This document shows positions 17,191 through 27,086 of a stretch of 64,000 nt of DNA, piece after piece. Origin of the DNA: Aridibaculum aurantiacum (GTDB lineage Bacteria > Bacteroidota > Bacteroidia > Chitinophagales > Chitinophagaceae); the NCBI RefSeq assembly GCF_017355875.1, contig NZ_JAFEWC010000001.1, positions 1,736,001 to 1,800,000 on the forward strand, given 5' to 3'. The notes beneath the pieces were generated by a model that searched no databases, had not been told where the DNA came from, and saw only the letters and a list, made by a program, of their open reading frames with translations. Within the stretch, counting starts at the first letter, position 1; every line of letters begins with the position of its first letter. The position numbers were made by a program, and so were the translations under genes.

Positions 17191-18480
17191 TTAGTTGATA
17201 AGCACTCTTGTATTATAAGCCTGAGCATCATTTTTTACCTGCATATTGTAGATGCCTTTTGTCAGCGATGGTAGTTGTAAAGAAGTATTGTGATTGCCGC
17301 CATTGCTTGTGATCTTAGCTTGAAAAGCTACCTGTCCATTTGATCCTGTAAGGATAACAGAGTAGGTGCCAGGTAAGAAGTTACCCAGCTGAATATTGAT
17401 CTTGTTATTCACTACAGGATTAGGATGCACTGATACTGATCTGTCAGCTTTTGTAACTGACACTCGTGCTACATTGCTGTAAGTATAACTGCCGTTATTA
17501 TCTACCATTTTCAAGCGGTAAAAATGTACGCCCTCTGTTGTTGCATGTGCAAAACGATACTCTGCTCTTGCTGTGCCACCGCCTTTGGCTGCTACTTCAG
17601 TTACTTTGGTAAAAGAAGTGCCGTTAGAACTTGTCTCCACTTCAAACTTTGCAGTATTCACCTCGGCTGATGTACTCCAAACCAATTCTATCGTATTTGC
17701 CTTGTATGCTGCAGAGAAGCTTAGTAATGAAACAGGAAGTGTAACCGGAACATCAAATGCTGTTGTATTCAATGGGTTGCTCCAGTGGTTTGTCCAGTTT
17801 CCGCTCGACCTTACCAATTGTTTAAATTCTTCAACTGTTTTACCAGTTCTAGTACCTACATAATGTTGATATGGATTTTCGAAAGTGTACAGGAACCTGG
17901 TAGCATAACCACTAAGATCAGAAGGCAGGTAAGAGGTTATATGGTCAATATTTCCAGATGATATAAAATCAAATGGCCACTGTAAAATGCCAATAGCAGT
18001 ACCATTAAAGGTAGCAGACGCATTATTGTTATCCGAGTAGCCATTGCCACTGGCGGTTTGATAGATGGTGATCTGGTCGCCTCCCTGGATAGCCAGTGCA
18101 GGTGTAGTTGATGTGGAACTATTACTAAATACTGTAGTGGTACCAAGATTGGCAGTATACGGTGAAGCCGTTTTGGTAACTATGATCGTACCAGCTGCAA
18201 TAGTACTTCCGGTTGAGTTGGACCATGTAGCAATCTCTTCCATGTTTCTTGCATTACCTGCAGTAGTGGTAGTTGCAGTACTGTTCCAGCCGTTATTGGT
18301 AAAACAAATTTTTGTTTCGGGTGCTAATGGAACCCAAGATACAAATGCAATATCACCATTGCCTGCATTAAAACCAGTAATAGAAACATCTCCAGGATTT
18401 AGAACAGTTTGTGCCCATAGTGGTGCAGCAGATAATTGAAAAATAGCAACGAGGATTAGGGTAAAAATTTTGTTGTTCAT
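17191..18480 (-). CDS. Secreted protein with T9SS type A C-terminal sorting domain
   Basis: 429 residues. Signal peptide (about 1-23, ends LWAQ). An N-terminal ~200-residue beta-rich domain (PGDVSITGFNAGNGDIAFVSW) is seen in extracellular Bacteroidota proteins of unknown role. A fibronectin-like module follows (about 250-340, with VELVWSTSAEVNTAKFEVE). The last ~80 residues are a Por-secretion-type sorting domain: SVHPNPVVNN, then GTYSVILTG and KGIYNMQV. The protein is therefore predicted to be exported by the type IX system. No enzymatic motif recognised. Confidence 0.85.
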   Translation of the reverse strand: MNNKIFTLILVAIFQLSAAPLWAQTVLNPGDVSITGFNAGNGDIAFVSWVPLAPETKICFTNNGWNSTATTTTAGNARNMEEIATWSNSTGSTIAAGTIIVTKTASPYTANLGTTTVFSNSSTSTTPALAIQGGDQITIYQTASGNGYSDNNNASATFNGTAIGILQWPFDFISSGNIDHITSYLPSDLSGYATRFLYTFENPYQHYVGTRTGKTVEEFKQLVRSSGNWTNHWSNPLNTTAFDVPVTLPVSLLSFSAAYKANTIELVWSTSAEVNTAKFEVETSSNGTSFTKVTEVAAKGGGTARAEYRFAHATTEGVHFYRLKMVDNNGSYTYSNVARVSVTKADRSVSVHPNPVVNNKINIQLGNFLPGTYSVILTGSNGQVAFQAKITSNGGNHNTSLQLPSLTKGIYNMQVKNDAQAYNTRVLIN

Positions 18481-18685
18481 AGAATTGATAGAATCAGTTT
18501 TTTAAAATGAACACCATGAACGCAGGCGGTTGAAAGAAAATTTTACCAGGCAGGCTGTATTACCCGATTTGAGCGCTGCTTTATCCTTTGCAGGCCTTTA
18601 TGAGCTTGCTTTATGATGATAAATTGTAATAACACTATGGAGGCACAGACAAAGTGACCATCACATTACAAAAACCTGGTAATTG

Positions 18686-19642
18686 CTAACCGCGCCAAAC
18701 AAGAAAGATGATATAGGCGATGTACGTAAGCAGGAAAAGAACGCCTTGCCAGCGCTGTAATAAATGCCTCTTTCCCAGAAACAATAACCCGAACAACAGT
18801 AAGCTTGAAATGATGGTCATGATGACATCAGTATTGCTCTTTGGCTGGAATGGGAGAGGTTTAATAATGGCGCTTAAACCAAGCACCCAGAATATGTTGA
18901 AGATGTTTGAGCCGACAGCATTGCCTACGGCTATATCTGTATTCTTTTTATAAGCCGCCATCGCCGATGTGGCAAGCTCTGGCAATGATGTGCCAATGGC
19001 TACTACTGTTAATCCCACCAGGGACTGGCTGACACCAAAACGGGCAGCTATTTCCAATGCACCATTTACGATCCATTGGCCACCTACTGCAAGACCTGCT
19101 AAACCGAATATTACAAGTAATATAGATTTCCAGGTGCTCATCACTTTTACGCTGTTGGCATCATCAGTTGCTGATGCTTTAGCAATACCCATTATATAGT
19201 ACATAAAGATGATGAAGAAGCCTATCAACACAAAGCCATCGCTCCTGGTAACTTCAGAAGTTTCGCTGCCATCTAAAAGACGATCATTAGCAAGTATGCC
19301 TAAAACAACGGCTGCAAGAAGACTGAATGGTATCTCCTTGTATAGCGTTGACTTCTGAATAGAAACGGGATATATAACAGCAGCTACGCCCAGTATCAAT
19401 AAAATGTTGGCGATGTTGCTGCCCAAAATATTACCAATGGCCAGTTCAGTATTTCCATCTACACTGGCAAAAATGTTTACAAACAACTCGGGGGTAGAGG
19501 TGCCGAATGCCACCACCGTAAGGCCGATCACCAGGTTCGAAATATTCATCTTCTTAGCAATGGAAGAGGCTCCATCTATCAATAGATCGGAGCCTTTAAT
19601 CAAGACCACAAATCCAACAACAAAGAGTATATAAGTCAACAC
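18686..19642 (-). CDS. Calcium/sodium antiporter (CaCA family, YrbG-like)
   Basis: 318 residues with about ten transmembrane helices arranged as two homologous halves. Each half carries the alpha-repeat ion-binding motif: GTSTPELFVN (about 48-57) and GTSLPELATS (about 212-221), plus the partner GNxxGSNIxNI motifs (GNILGSNIANI and GNAVGSNIFNI). It exchanges Ca2+ or K+ against Na+ across the inner membrane. A 14-bp near-palindrome at 19659-19672 just upstream may be an operator. Confidence 0.93.
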   Translation of the reverse strand: MLTYILFVVGFVVLIKGSDLLIDGASSIAKKMNISNLVIGLTVVAFGTSTPELFVNIFASVDGNTELAIGNILGSNIANILLILGVAAVIYPVSIQKSTLYKEIPFSLLAAVVLGILANDRLLDGSETSEVTRSDGFVLIGFFIIFMYYIMGIAKASATDDANSVKVMSTWKSILLVIFGLAGLAVGGQWIVNGALEIAARFGVSQSLVGLTVVAIGTSLPELATSAMAAYKKNTDIAVGNAVGSNIFNIFWVLGLSAIIKPLPFQPKSNTDVIMTIISSLLLFGLLFLGKRHLLQRWQGVLFLLTYIAYIIFLVWRG

Positions 19643-19658
19643 GGGCTTTTAATTATAT

Positions 19659-19672
19659 ACCTAAAGTTAGGT
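19659..19672. promoter_or_regulatory. Palindrome ACCTAA-AG-TTAGGT upstream of the antiporter gene
   Basis: Perfect 6-bp arms separated by AG, 16 bp before the antiporter ATG at 19642. Position and symmetry suggest an operator for a dimeric repressor. No regulator gene is adjacent. Confidence 0.35.
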
Positions 19673-19895
19673 AGATGTTGAATGTTACAAATCTGCGTAA
19701 TAGCTTCAACTTCTTGCATACATCACTAAAGATATGCCATGGGATTCCGGCCTTCATTATGCCACCTTTCTACTGGCTGCCTGCTCAAAAATTATACTTT
19801 TCATGTGTATCTATAGTTCATCAAAGGATCATGGTTGGTAAGAAAACGGTAGCTGTAATACTTAATGCTTATTTTGCTCCATTATAAACCACTGA

Positions 19896-20441
19896 ATGAA
19901 TATGAGCTTCCGGTCCGGCTACCGATACCTGGTAATGATATTTAGTAGTTGCATTTTTTTCTTACCTGCAACTGCACAAACAGGAAATATGCCTGCAGAT
20001 AATTTGATGAAACAGGCTAAGCAAATGGCGATCGACTTCAATAAGAATAATCTTGCCGCATTTGTGAAATACACGCATCCTAATGTAGTAAAAATGGTGG
20101 GCGGTGAAGCAAAGATGGTAGAAGTGATCCGCAGCCAGGTTGACAAATGGAAGGAGGAAGGCATAAGCATATCTTCCGTATCTATAGGCGATGCAAAGCC
20201 TATTGTAAAAGCAGGAACTGAACTTCACTCAGTGGTTGCCCAGGACCTGGTGTTATCTGTTCCCGGTGGTAAACTCACACGTACATCTTACCTGCTTGCT
20301 ACATCGCCTGATAAAGGTGTTACATGGAGGTTCATTGATGCTACCAATATTCCTGTAGACAAGCTTTACCAGATGTTTCCAAACTACAACAAAGCCCTTG
20401 TTATTCCTGTTAAGAAAGAGCCGGTATTCATTGCTGATTAA
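19896..20441 (+). CDS. Secreted hypothetical protein (possible NTF2/SnoaL-like fold)
   Basis: 181 residues with a signal peptide (about 1-27, ends ATAQ). The mature part starts with helices (ADNLMKQAKQMAIDFNKNNLAAFVKYTHPNVVK), followed by strands ending in VTWRFIDATNI. That order resembles the cone-shaped NTF2-like fold, but I do not recognise a named family. A second ATG 6 bp downstream is an alternative start. It sits 100 bp upstream of the methyltransferase gene on the same strand. Confidence 0.65.
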   Translation: MNMSFRSGYRYLVMIFSSCIFFLPATAQTGNMPADNLMKQAKQMAIDFNKNNLAAFVKYTHPNVVKMVGGEAKMVEVIRSQVDKWKEEGISISSVSIGDAKPIVKAGTELHSVVAQDLVLSVPGGKLTRTSYLLATSPDKGVTWRFIDATNIPVDKLYQMFPNYNKALVIPVKKEPVFIAD

Positions 20442-20541
20442 GAAGCATTTGTTTACATCTGCCTTTCCAAATGTTGTTGTTTCCAACCAATTCTCATGTG
20501 CTTTTCACGTATGTTATTATCAAGTAAAAGAACTCCGGGCT

Positions 20542-21387
20542 ATGCATAAAGACGCTATCAAAAAATATTATTCTGACACACAGTTTGAGTACAAGCTTAT
20601 CTGGAACTGGATGCTAAAGAGTACGCCGGCACTGCACTTTGGCTATTATGATGAAAAAGCCACCAATCATAAACAGGCTATCGTGCGGGCTAACGAGGTG
20701 CTGGCAGAGTTTGCCGGCATACAAAAAGGTGCACGTATAGTTGATGCAGGCTGTGGCCTCGGTCACTCATCTGAGTGGCTGGCGAAAAACCTGGATGCTA
20801 CAGTTACCGGAATTTCCATTGTTGAGAAACAGGTTGCCACCATACATCAAAGGCTTGCAAAACACCCCGTGCCCAAAGTTGATTTTGTAGTAGCCGATTA
20901 CCTGGAGATGCCTTTTGAAGATAATTCCCTTGATGTAGTTTGGGCGTTTGAAAGTGTTTGTCATGCTGCCAGCAAACAGGAGTTTTATAAAGAAGCTGCA
21001 AGGGTTTTAAAACCTGGGGGCAAAGTGGTGATGGCTGAATATACCAGGACATCCCGGCCAATGGAAACGGACAAGGAACAGCTACTGCACCAGGTATTTG
21101 ATCCGTGGGCAATACCTGACCTAGATACCATACAAGAGCACCAACAACATGCACTAGCTACAGGTTTCAGTTCTTTCAATTGTAAAGACATCACTCCACA
21201 TGTTATGAAGTCGTACAGGAACCTTCGTGATACATGCAGGCGCTATGCAACTTTAAGCAAGCTGCTGTACAATACTGGCGTCATATCTTCTGTACGGCAT
21301 GGCAACATGCTTAGCTCCTTAAAACAAGCCGATGCTATTGAGCAAGGTGTGTTTACTTACCACCACATTGTAGCAGAGAAAGGGTAG
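20542..21387 (+). CDS. SAM-dependent class I methyltransferase (tocopherol/sterol methyltransferase-like)
   Basis: 281 residues from the ATG at 20542; the open frame extends back into the previous gene, but similarity starts at MHKDAIKKYY. Motif I is VDAGCGLGHSS, followed by DFVVADYLEMPFEDNSLDVVWAFESVCHA and VLKPGGKVVMAEY, the pattern of the gamma-tocopherol/Erg6-like methyltransferase group. The N-terminal YYSDTQFEYKLIWNW and FGYYD segments are shared with that group. Its small-molecule substrate is not known. Confidence 0.85.
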   Translation: MHKDAIKKYYSDTQFEYKLIWNWMLKSTPALHFGYYDEKATNHKQAIVRANEVLAEFAGIQKGARIVDAGCGLGHSSEWLAKNLDATVTGISIVEKQVATIHQRLAKHPVPKVDFVVADYLEMPFEDNSLDVVWAFESVCHAASKQEFYKEAARVLKPGGKVVMAEYTRTSRPMETDKEQLLHQVFDPWAIPDLDTIQEHQQHALATGFSSFNCKDITPHVMKSYRNLRDTCRRYATLSKLLYNTGVISSVRHGNMLSSLKQADAIEQGVFTYHHIVAEKG

Positions 21388-21391
21388 GAGG

Positions 21392-22051
21392 CTACTTCTT
21401 TTGAAGAATAATATCAAAGCTTTGAACAAGTAAAGTGTCCTTATCGCCGAGCTTATTTATGCCAGTAGGATCAAGCACATTGTTGAACCTGCCCGTTGAA
21501 AAAGAGAAAGAATAATCCTGGGTGGATGTGATGATGTAGCGAATGATAGGCAGATGCAATTTGTCATTCACTCTTTTTAGGATGATAGCTGGATCATATA
21601 ATTCAAAATAAGAATAGCCTAAAGAAGTGGTCTCCAAATAATGCAGCTTGTACTTTCCAAGGTGAAGCTCCAGCGTGTTGGTATCATTTACGGGAACGGT
21701 GTATTTGCTTTTGAAAACATCATATGCATCTACCAATGTTCTTTTCATTTCTCCGACAGGCGCTATTCCGGTATTAATGATGCTGTCCTCATTTACAAAC
21801 GAGAAGCGCTTGTACTCATTGCCTGTGAATTCAGATGATGGTGTATAAAAGAACTGCGAATGTGTGTTAGCATAACGCGCAACCAGCGAAGCATCATTTA
21901 TCTCACCAAGCTTTGTGAACATCCGGTAGTTCTTAAAGTTTGAAAGCTTCTCATATTCAAACTCAGTATATTGTTTAGTGGTATAACCTGGTGTTTCTTT
22001 TTTGCAAGAAAATAATCCAACTAGCAGGATCAGGAAAAGTAATTGCTTCAT
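21392..22051 (-). CDS. Hypothetical lipoprotein
   Basis: 219 residues from the ATG at 22051 (MKQLLFLILLVGLFSCKKE), a clear lipobox with Cys at about 15. The frame is open further upstream without support. The mature domain is rich in polar and aromatic residues with probable beta strands and ends in DTLLVQSFDIILQKK. No family recognised. It converges with the methyltransferase gene with only 4 bp between stop codons and is divergent from the next lipoprotein gene. A CATCTTTG sequence on the minus strand near 22082-22089 is one base off a -7 element. Confidence 0.7.
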   Translation of the reverse strand: MKQLLFLILLVGLFSCKKETPGYTTKQYTEFEYEKLSNFKNYRMFTKLGEINDASLVARYANTHSQFFYTPSSEFTGNEYKRFSFVNEDSIINTGIAPVGEMKRTLVDAYDVFKSKYTVPVNDTNTLELHLGKYKLHYLETTSLGYSYFELYDPAIILKRVNDKLHLPIIRYIITSTQDYSFSFSTGRFNNVLDPTGINKLGDKDTLLVQSFDIILQKK

Positions 22052-22196
22052 GGAAGGAAGGTCAAGGGTTGTTGATGCCGCAAAGATGCCGAAAACATTC
22101 ACTCCGCGGAACCACATTAACATGTGTATTTTGATGCTTACTTTCAAAATGAAGATGTAGAAACTACTGTACCTTCAAAGCCTGTAAATGATCATT

Positions 22197-22907
22197 ATGA
22201 ATAGAACATTATTAAGCAGTTGTTTACTTGTGGTCCTTATCCTGGTAATTACATTCTTTTCGTCCTGCAAAAAAGAAAAGTTCATAACGATCAGTGGCAG
22301 GTTGGTGCTTTCTTCATCTAATAGGGTTCCTGTGAGTAATGCACAGCTGGAGTTTTACCAAAGGGGCAGCGGAGGCATTGGGATCCCATCCAGTTCGGGT
22401 TCCTCTAATTTAACGGCAAGAACCAATGCTGATGGTCATTTTACTGCTAAGTTTCCCCTGGGCCAGGGACAGTTTATAGGCATTCCATTTAGTAGTATGA
22501 TGCCTATCAACATGTCTGTAAGTAGTAATAATATAGATGCCTCTTGGCAAAATCTGCCTGCATCAGATACCTCGTTAGGCGAGATCTACCTGTATAAACT
22601 GGTAAGGCAGCTGGTAGTGCAGGTGTCTTCCAATACCGCCATACTGCCTTCAGATACACTCATTCTTAATGCTTCTACCACAAGTGGGAGATTTTCTAAG
22701 CAGTATACCAACCTTTCCATTCCTGCCACTACGCTTACTGTGTTAGATACTATCCCAAATGTTGTATTCAGTTATTTTGATGGACATGATAAAACTTATG
22801 CTAGCCCACTTTATATACGGGTTTTAAGCAAAGGTTCAGGAAGTAGTTTTGAAAGATTTCCCATGCAAGACGAGCAGATCCGGCTACATCGTATTTATAT
22901 CTACTAA
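22197..22907 (+). CDS. Hypothetical lipoprotein with carboxypeptidase-regulatory-like domain
   Basis: 236 residues from the ATG at 22197 (a second in-frame ATG lies 9 bp upstream). The signal peptide ends in a lipobox (ITFFSSCKKE). Residues ~30-95 (ISGRLVLSSSNRVPVSNAQLEFY then TNADGHFTAKFPLGQG) resemble the transthyretin-like carboxypeptidase regulatory fold common in Bacteroidota surface lipoproteins. The C-terminal half is beta-rich and unrecognised. Probably an outer-membrane-attached protein of unknown role. Confidence 0.7.
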   Translation: MNRTLLSSCLLVVLILVITFFSSCKKEKFITISGRLVLSSSNRVPVSNAQLEFYQRGSGGIGIPSSSGSSNLTARTNADGHFTAKFPLGQGQFIGIPFSSMMPINMSVSSNNIDASWQNLPASDTSLGEIYLYKLVRQLVVQVSSNTAILPSDTLILNASTTSGRFSKQYTNLSIPATTLTVLDTIPNVVFSYFDGHDKTYASPLYIRVLSKGSGSSFERFPMQDEQIRLHRIYIY

Positions 22908-23236
22908 ATAATGTGCATGCTTCTATACGTGCTTATCTGAGATAAGATGTTAATGTCAAAGCTGGTGCTCATCCTCATGGCATGGTCTTTTGGGGTTATT
23001 CCATGAGCTTTTTAATGAACGAAAGGTAGTGCCTCTCTCTCTTTTTAAAGAAGGAGAGGCTTTTTTTTTACAACTATTCAGGTGTAATTGATCTTTTTTT
23101 GAAAAAAAACCGGCAGAGATAAAAGAGTTCCTGATGAATATAATATGATTAGTTATCAGCACATCTGAAATAAACATAAAGTTTAAGACGCCTTTCCTAT
23201 CATAATAAGCCAGCGCTTTGATGAACCGATACACCT
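22908..23236. other. 329-bp gene-free stretch
   Basis: Apart from the terminator at 23031-23069 I see no gene, repeat or RNA motif. The stretch separates the lipoprotein gene from the converging PepSY gene. Confidence 0.4.
23031..23069 (+). terminator. Rho-independent terminator
   Basis: GCCTCTC (23031-23037) pairs with GAGAGGC (23054-23060), followed by nine T residues (23061-23069). It is 124 bp past the lipoprotein stop. Confidence 0.8.
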
Positions 23237-24505
23237 CTATACCTGTTCCATACTAAGTTCCGGCACTTTTTGCAGCTTTTTTTCTGCAGCTTTACGCTTC
23301 TTTTTCTTTAGCCTGTTGATCCACATGATAACACCTGTAATAGGAAAGGATGCACCCAGCAGGCAGACAATGAAGGCAATTACCTTAGAAGGCAAACCAT
23401 AGATAGAACCTGTGTGTACAGGCTTGAATGCTGATCGTACACGCTGCCCAAGATTTTTATCGTTGAATGCTAGTGTGCCAATCACCTGTCCTGAATACTG
23501 GTCAATGTAATAGCTGTCGCTGGCAGTTTCCATTACACCCGCCGGTAATACAGTTGCGGTAAAGATGCCGGTGCTATCGCTGGGTGCTCTCAATGTATAA
23601 TAAACAGCACCAGGAGCCACTTTGCTAATAGTGCTAAAAGCAGCATCATAAGTGATCTTCGATTGATCGGCCACGAATGCAGATTGTGGCGGCTTAGGCG
23701 CTTCCATGCTGGAATTGGTGACAGTATAAATTCCTTTATTGAACCATTTGAACGACCACGCCAACGCGGTGAAAGCAAATATGAAAAGGAAGATTGAGGA
23801 ATAAAAACCAAGCACTACGTGCATGTCGTGGTTAATGCGTTTGAAGCTGCCACTGGTTTTTAGCTTAAGTCTTTGTAGCAGGATTGCCTTGTTTTTCGGC
23901 CACCACAAAATGATACCGGTGATAAGGATAACCAGAAAAATAAGCGTAGAAACACCGGTGATGGTTTTCCCGATACTGCTGTCGCTGCCAAGGAGCCAGC
24001 GGTGCAGGGCGAACATGGTATAGAAAAATGTTTCGCGGTAGCTGTATAGTTCTATTACCTGCCCGGTGTATGGATTAACAAAAGCCGTATGCGTAGGACG
24101 ACCACCTCCCGCCGGAGGACCAGCTTGTTTGCCTTTGCCACCTGCAACCGGGGGAGTAGCGGCATTATTGTCTTTAGATGTTTCAGCTTTTTTGCCCTCA
24201 CCTTTTTTGCCTTCTTTATCTTCTTTGGAAGGAATGGTGACACCAATTTCTACACTACGTGCCGGATCAGGATAAAGCTTCACAGAAGAAACTTTGGCTT
24301 TAGGATATTGCTGCTTCACATTAGCAATCATCTGCTCTATCGGCAACTGCTTTTCCTGCTGCGTTACATAGTACCGGTCGTGGTTAAAAGCTTCCTGCAG
24401 TTCTTTTTCGAAAACTAGAACAGCACCTGTAAAACAACAGGTAAGAATTACTAACCCTGCAGCAAGGCTAAGGTAGAGGTGAATGTTTCTGAAGAATTTT
24501 TTCAT
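23237..24505 (-). CDS. PepSY-associated transmembrane protein (iron-uptake associated reductase-like)
   Basis: 422 residues. Transmembrane helices near 10-32, 182-202, 232-256 and 368-392 flank two PepSY-type periplasmic segments, the usual layout of the PepSY-TM family. The first starts IHLYLSLAAGLVILTCCFTGAVLVFE, split here by position. These proteins are encoded with TonB siderophore receptors and may help reduce or release iron. An odd low-complexity insert (about 95-140) is rich in Lys/Glu and then Gly/Pro. It is the second gene of an operon, 154 bp after the receptor gene. Confidence 0.85.
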   Translation of the reverse strand: MKKFFRNIHLYLSLAAGLVILTCCFTGAVLVFEKELQEAFNHDRYYVTQQEKQLPIEQMIANVKQQYPKAKVSSVKLYPDPARSVEIGVTIPSKEDKEGKKGEGKKAETSKDNNAATPPVAGGKGKQAGPPAGGGRPTHTAFVNPYTGQVIELYSYRETFFYTMFALHRWLLGSDSSIGKTITGVSTLIFLVILITGIILWWPKNKAILLQRLKLKTSGSFKRINHDMHVVLGFYSSIFLFIFAFTALAWSFKWFNKGIYTVTNSSMEAPKPPQSAFVADQSKITYDAAFSTISKVAPGAVYYTLRAPSDSTGIFTATVLPAGVMETASDSYYIDQYSGQVIGTLAFNDKNLGQRVRSAFKPVHTGSIYGLPSKVIAFIVCLLGASFPITGVIMWINRLKKKKRKAAEKKLQKVPELSMEQV

Positions 24506-24659
24506 GTGAGCGGGGCGCTTAAGTTTTTATGTCTTTGTCCTTCCTATTATAATGTAGCTGTACAGCTGCCTATTGATATACCGTATAAGTGTGCGACGCA
24601 ACGGGCGCAAAATTGTTGTTCTGCTGCTGGTTGCCCAAAAAAGCAATCATAAGCTTACT

Positions 24660-27086
24660 CTAAAATTTATAATTAACGGTAGCAATTACCTGCCGCGGCG
24701 CAATAGGGTTAATGCTATTGTCATCGTGTGCATTGTAGCTAAGCTTGTCAAGCAGGTTCGAAACCTTCAGTCGTACGGCGTACTTTGGCTGGTTGTAGCC
24801 AATGTTCACATCCAGTGTGGTAAAATCAGGAAGTGCTATCAGTTTATTAGTATTGGTTGGGCTGTTGGTAGGATTTCTACCCGCCAACCTGTCGCCAATG
24901 TAAAAGGCACCTGCACCCACGCACAATCCTTTTAAAGCAGAATTATTGCTGAAGTTGTAAAACACGCTGGCATTGGCGGTGTGCGACGGGTTGTAGCGCA
25001 GCCTGTCGCCTTTAATGTTCCCGTTGACAGTGTTTCCATTGACACCTGTGTAGCGCATATCGTTAAAACTGTAGCCGGCAATGATATTAAAGCCATTGAT
25101 AGGGCGGCTGATGATATCTAGTTCTATGCCTTTGCTGGTGGTTTCACCTGTAAGTTCACGAATGTTGCTATTGGTGTTGATGCCTCCATCAGGCAGGTAG
25201 ATAGCTGTCTGTGCCAGGTTGCTGTTCACAATCTGGTAAACCGTTAGGTTGGCTGATACAGCACCTTTAAAAAGGTCATTCTTCATACCAATCTCAAACT
25301 GGTCGCTGATGGATGGCGGCAGCGCCTGGTTGTTTACATCAACGCCAGTGTTAACAGAAAATGTATTGGTATAGCTGGTGAAGAACGAGATGTTTTTGGT
25401 TGGCTGGTATACAACACCCAATCGAGGACTAAAAGCATCAGCTGCATTGGCTGCAATAAATCCTTGTGTGCCTTTCAATAATGTGTCTACCGTAGCTACC
25501 TCGTTTTTCTGGTAAGAGTAGCGGATGCCTGCCAGCACTTTCCATCTGTTAGACAGTGCCACCAGGTCTTGCACATAAGCACCATACCTGGTAATAGGCG
25601 AGGTGGTGATACGTTCAGCAGCAAGTACAGGTATATCGTTGCGCTGGTTAAAAGTGGAAGGATCAAATATGTTGATGCTGTCGTAAACATTTTTGTTGCT
25701 GCTGGCTATTGCGTTGTTTCTATAAGTGGCAAATGCAAATGATTGAGTGTAGTACTTATCAGCATCAGCTCCTATAAGGAAGGTATGCCTGATCTTGCCT
25801 GTATTCAACTTTGCCGTCAGGTCAACAGAGGAGAAATAATAGCTTTCATCTGTTTTTGTTTTTTGCAACCCACGCATCCATGTACCATCAGTTCTTATAG
25901 ACATAGAAGCAGGACGCGACGCAGAAAACATCTCGTTTCCAAGACCCTGGTAGGAAGCAACACCGCGTAGTTGTACACTTTCAGAAAAATTGTGAATGGC
26001 GGTGGCGGTTGTGGTATACTGTTGTGTTTTTAGATAAGCCCAAGGCACATTGATAGTGCGTGAACGTGGCACATCTGCTATTGCATAATTTATTGCGCCC
26101 GAACCAAAATCTGGTGTGCGATTGTCTTTCAGGTAATCGCCTTCCAGCAAGAATTGGGTTTTGTTGCTCACCTTGTAAAGCAGGGAGGGATTGAAGTAAA
26201 AGCGCTCCGACTGCACACCATCGCGAAAGCTACCAGCTTTTTCATAGGTGCCATTTACACGGTAAGCAAAATGTTTGCTGCCGGCTATAGCTCCATATAC
26301 ATCAAAGGATGGTTTATAAAGATCATAACTACCTGTGCGGAAGCTGACTTCTCCGCCAGTTTCAAATTTCGGTTTCTTGGTCACAATGTTCAGGATGCCG
26401 CCTGCCGCTACATTGCCATAAAGGATGGCGCTGCCGCCTTTCAATACTTCTATCTTTTCTACAGAGCTGAACTCGTGCCTGATGCCATTGTTTACCCTTG
26501 ATCCATTCTTAAATGTATTGCTGCTGCTAAATGCATAACCTCTTGCAGCTATCTCTTCCTGGTAGCCGCCGGTAGTACCCATGATGTACACTCCATTGGT
26601 GTTTTGCAACACGTCAGTCATTGACTGTACCTGCTGGCGCTCCAACACAGCCTGGTCAATCACCACTATGCTCTGGGGCAGGTCACGTTGTGCTACAGGT
26701 AATTTTCCTATAGAAGTAGAACGGTTGTTCAATGACCTGGTTGCAACCACGATCACTTCATTCAGCTCAGCTGCATTCTCGTGCAGCTGGAAATCTAATT
26801 GGATGGTTTCACCGTTTTTGATCGTTACTATCTTCTCTTGTGTGGCAAGGCCTACAAAAGAAACAATGATCGTGCAGGTGCATTCTTTATCTGTATTGAT
26901 AGTGTAGGTGCCATCTTCAGCCGCCACTATGTTTTCTTTGGTTTCTTTAATGGTGATGTTCACATGCGGGGCAGGCTTTCCATCACTTGTATAAATTTTA
27001 CCGGTTATAGTTCCTTGTTCTATTTGAGCAGTTAGTGTGGTTCCTGTCAGTAATACCAGGAAAGTCAGTATGTATAGTTTCATCAA
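24660..27086 (-). CDS. TonB-dependent siderophore receptor with N-terminal carboxypeptidase-regulatory domain
   Basis: 808 residues. Signal peptide (about 1-20), then a CarboxypepD_reg-like domain (about 24-105, GTITGKIYTSDGKPAPHVNI). A plug domain follows (about 120-235) containing the siderophore-receptor pattern RDLPQSIVVI and GSAILYGNVAAGGILNIVTKKP, then a 22-strand type barrel to the C-terminal phenylalanine (NYKF). It imports a ferric siderophore across the outer membrane using TonB. The PepSY gene downstream supports iron uptake. I could not see a convincing Fur box in the upstream 250 bp. Confidence 0.92.
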   Translation of the reverse strand: MMKLYILTFLVLLTGTTLTAQIEQGTITGKIYTSDGKPAPHVNITIKETKENIVAAEDGTYTINTDKECTCTIIVSFVGLATQEKIVTIKNGETIQLDFQLHENAAELNEVIVVATRSLNNRSTSIGKLPVAQRDLPQSIVVIDQAVLERQQVQSMTDVLQNTNGVYIMGTTGGYQEEIAARGYAFSSSNTFKNGSRVNNGIRHEFSSVEKIEVLKGGSAILYGNVAAGGILNIVTKKPKFETGGEVSFRTGSYDLYKPSFDVYGAIAGSKHFAYRVNGTYEKAGSFRDGVQSERFYFNPSLLYKVSNKTQFLLEGDYLKDNRTPDFGSGAINYAIADVPRSRTINVPWAYLKTQQYTTTATAIHNFSESVQLRGVASYQGLGNEMFSASRPASMSIRTDGTWMRGLQKTKTDESYYFSSVDLTAKLNTGKIRHTFLIGADADKYYTQSFAFATYRNNAIASSNKNVYDSINIFDPSTFNQRNDIPVLAAERITTSPITRYGAYVQDLVALSNRWKVLAGIRYSYQKNEVATVDTLLKGTQGFIAANAADAFSPRLGVVYQPTKNISFFTSYTNTFSVNTGVDVNNQALPPSISDQFEIGMKNDLFKGAVSANLTVYQIVNSNLAQTAIYLPDGGINTNSNIRELTGETTSKGIELDIISRPINGFNIIAGYSFNDMRYTGVNGNTVNGNIKGDRLRYNPSHTANASVFYNFSNNSALKGLCVGAGAFYIGDRLAGRNPTNSPTNTNKLIALPDFTTLDVNIGYNQPKYAVRLKVSNLLDKLSYNAHDDNSINPIAPRQVIATVNYKF

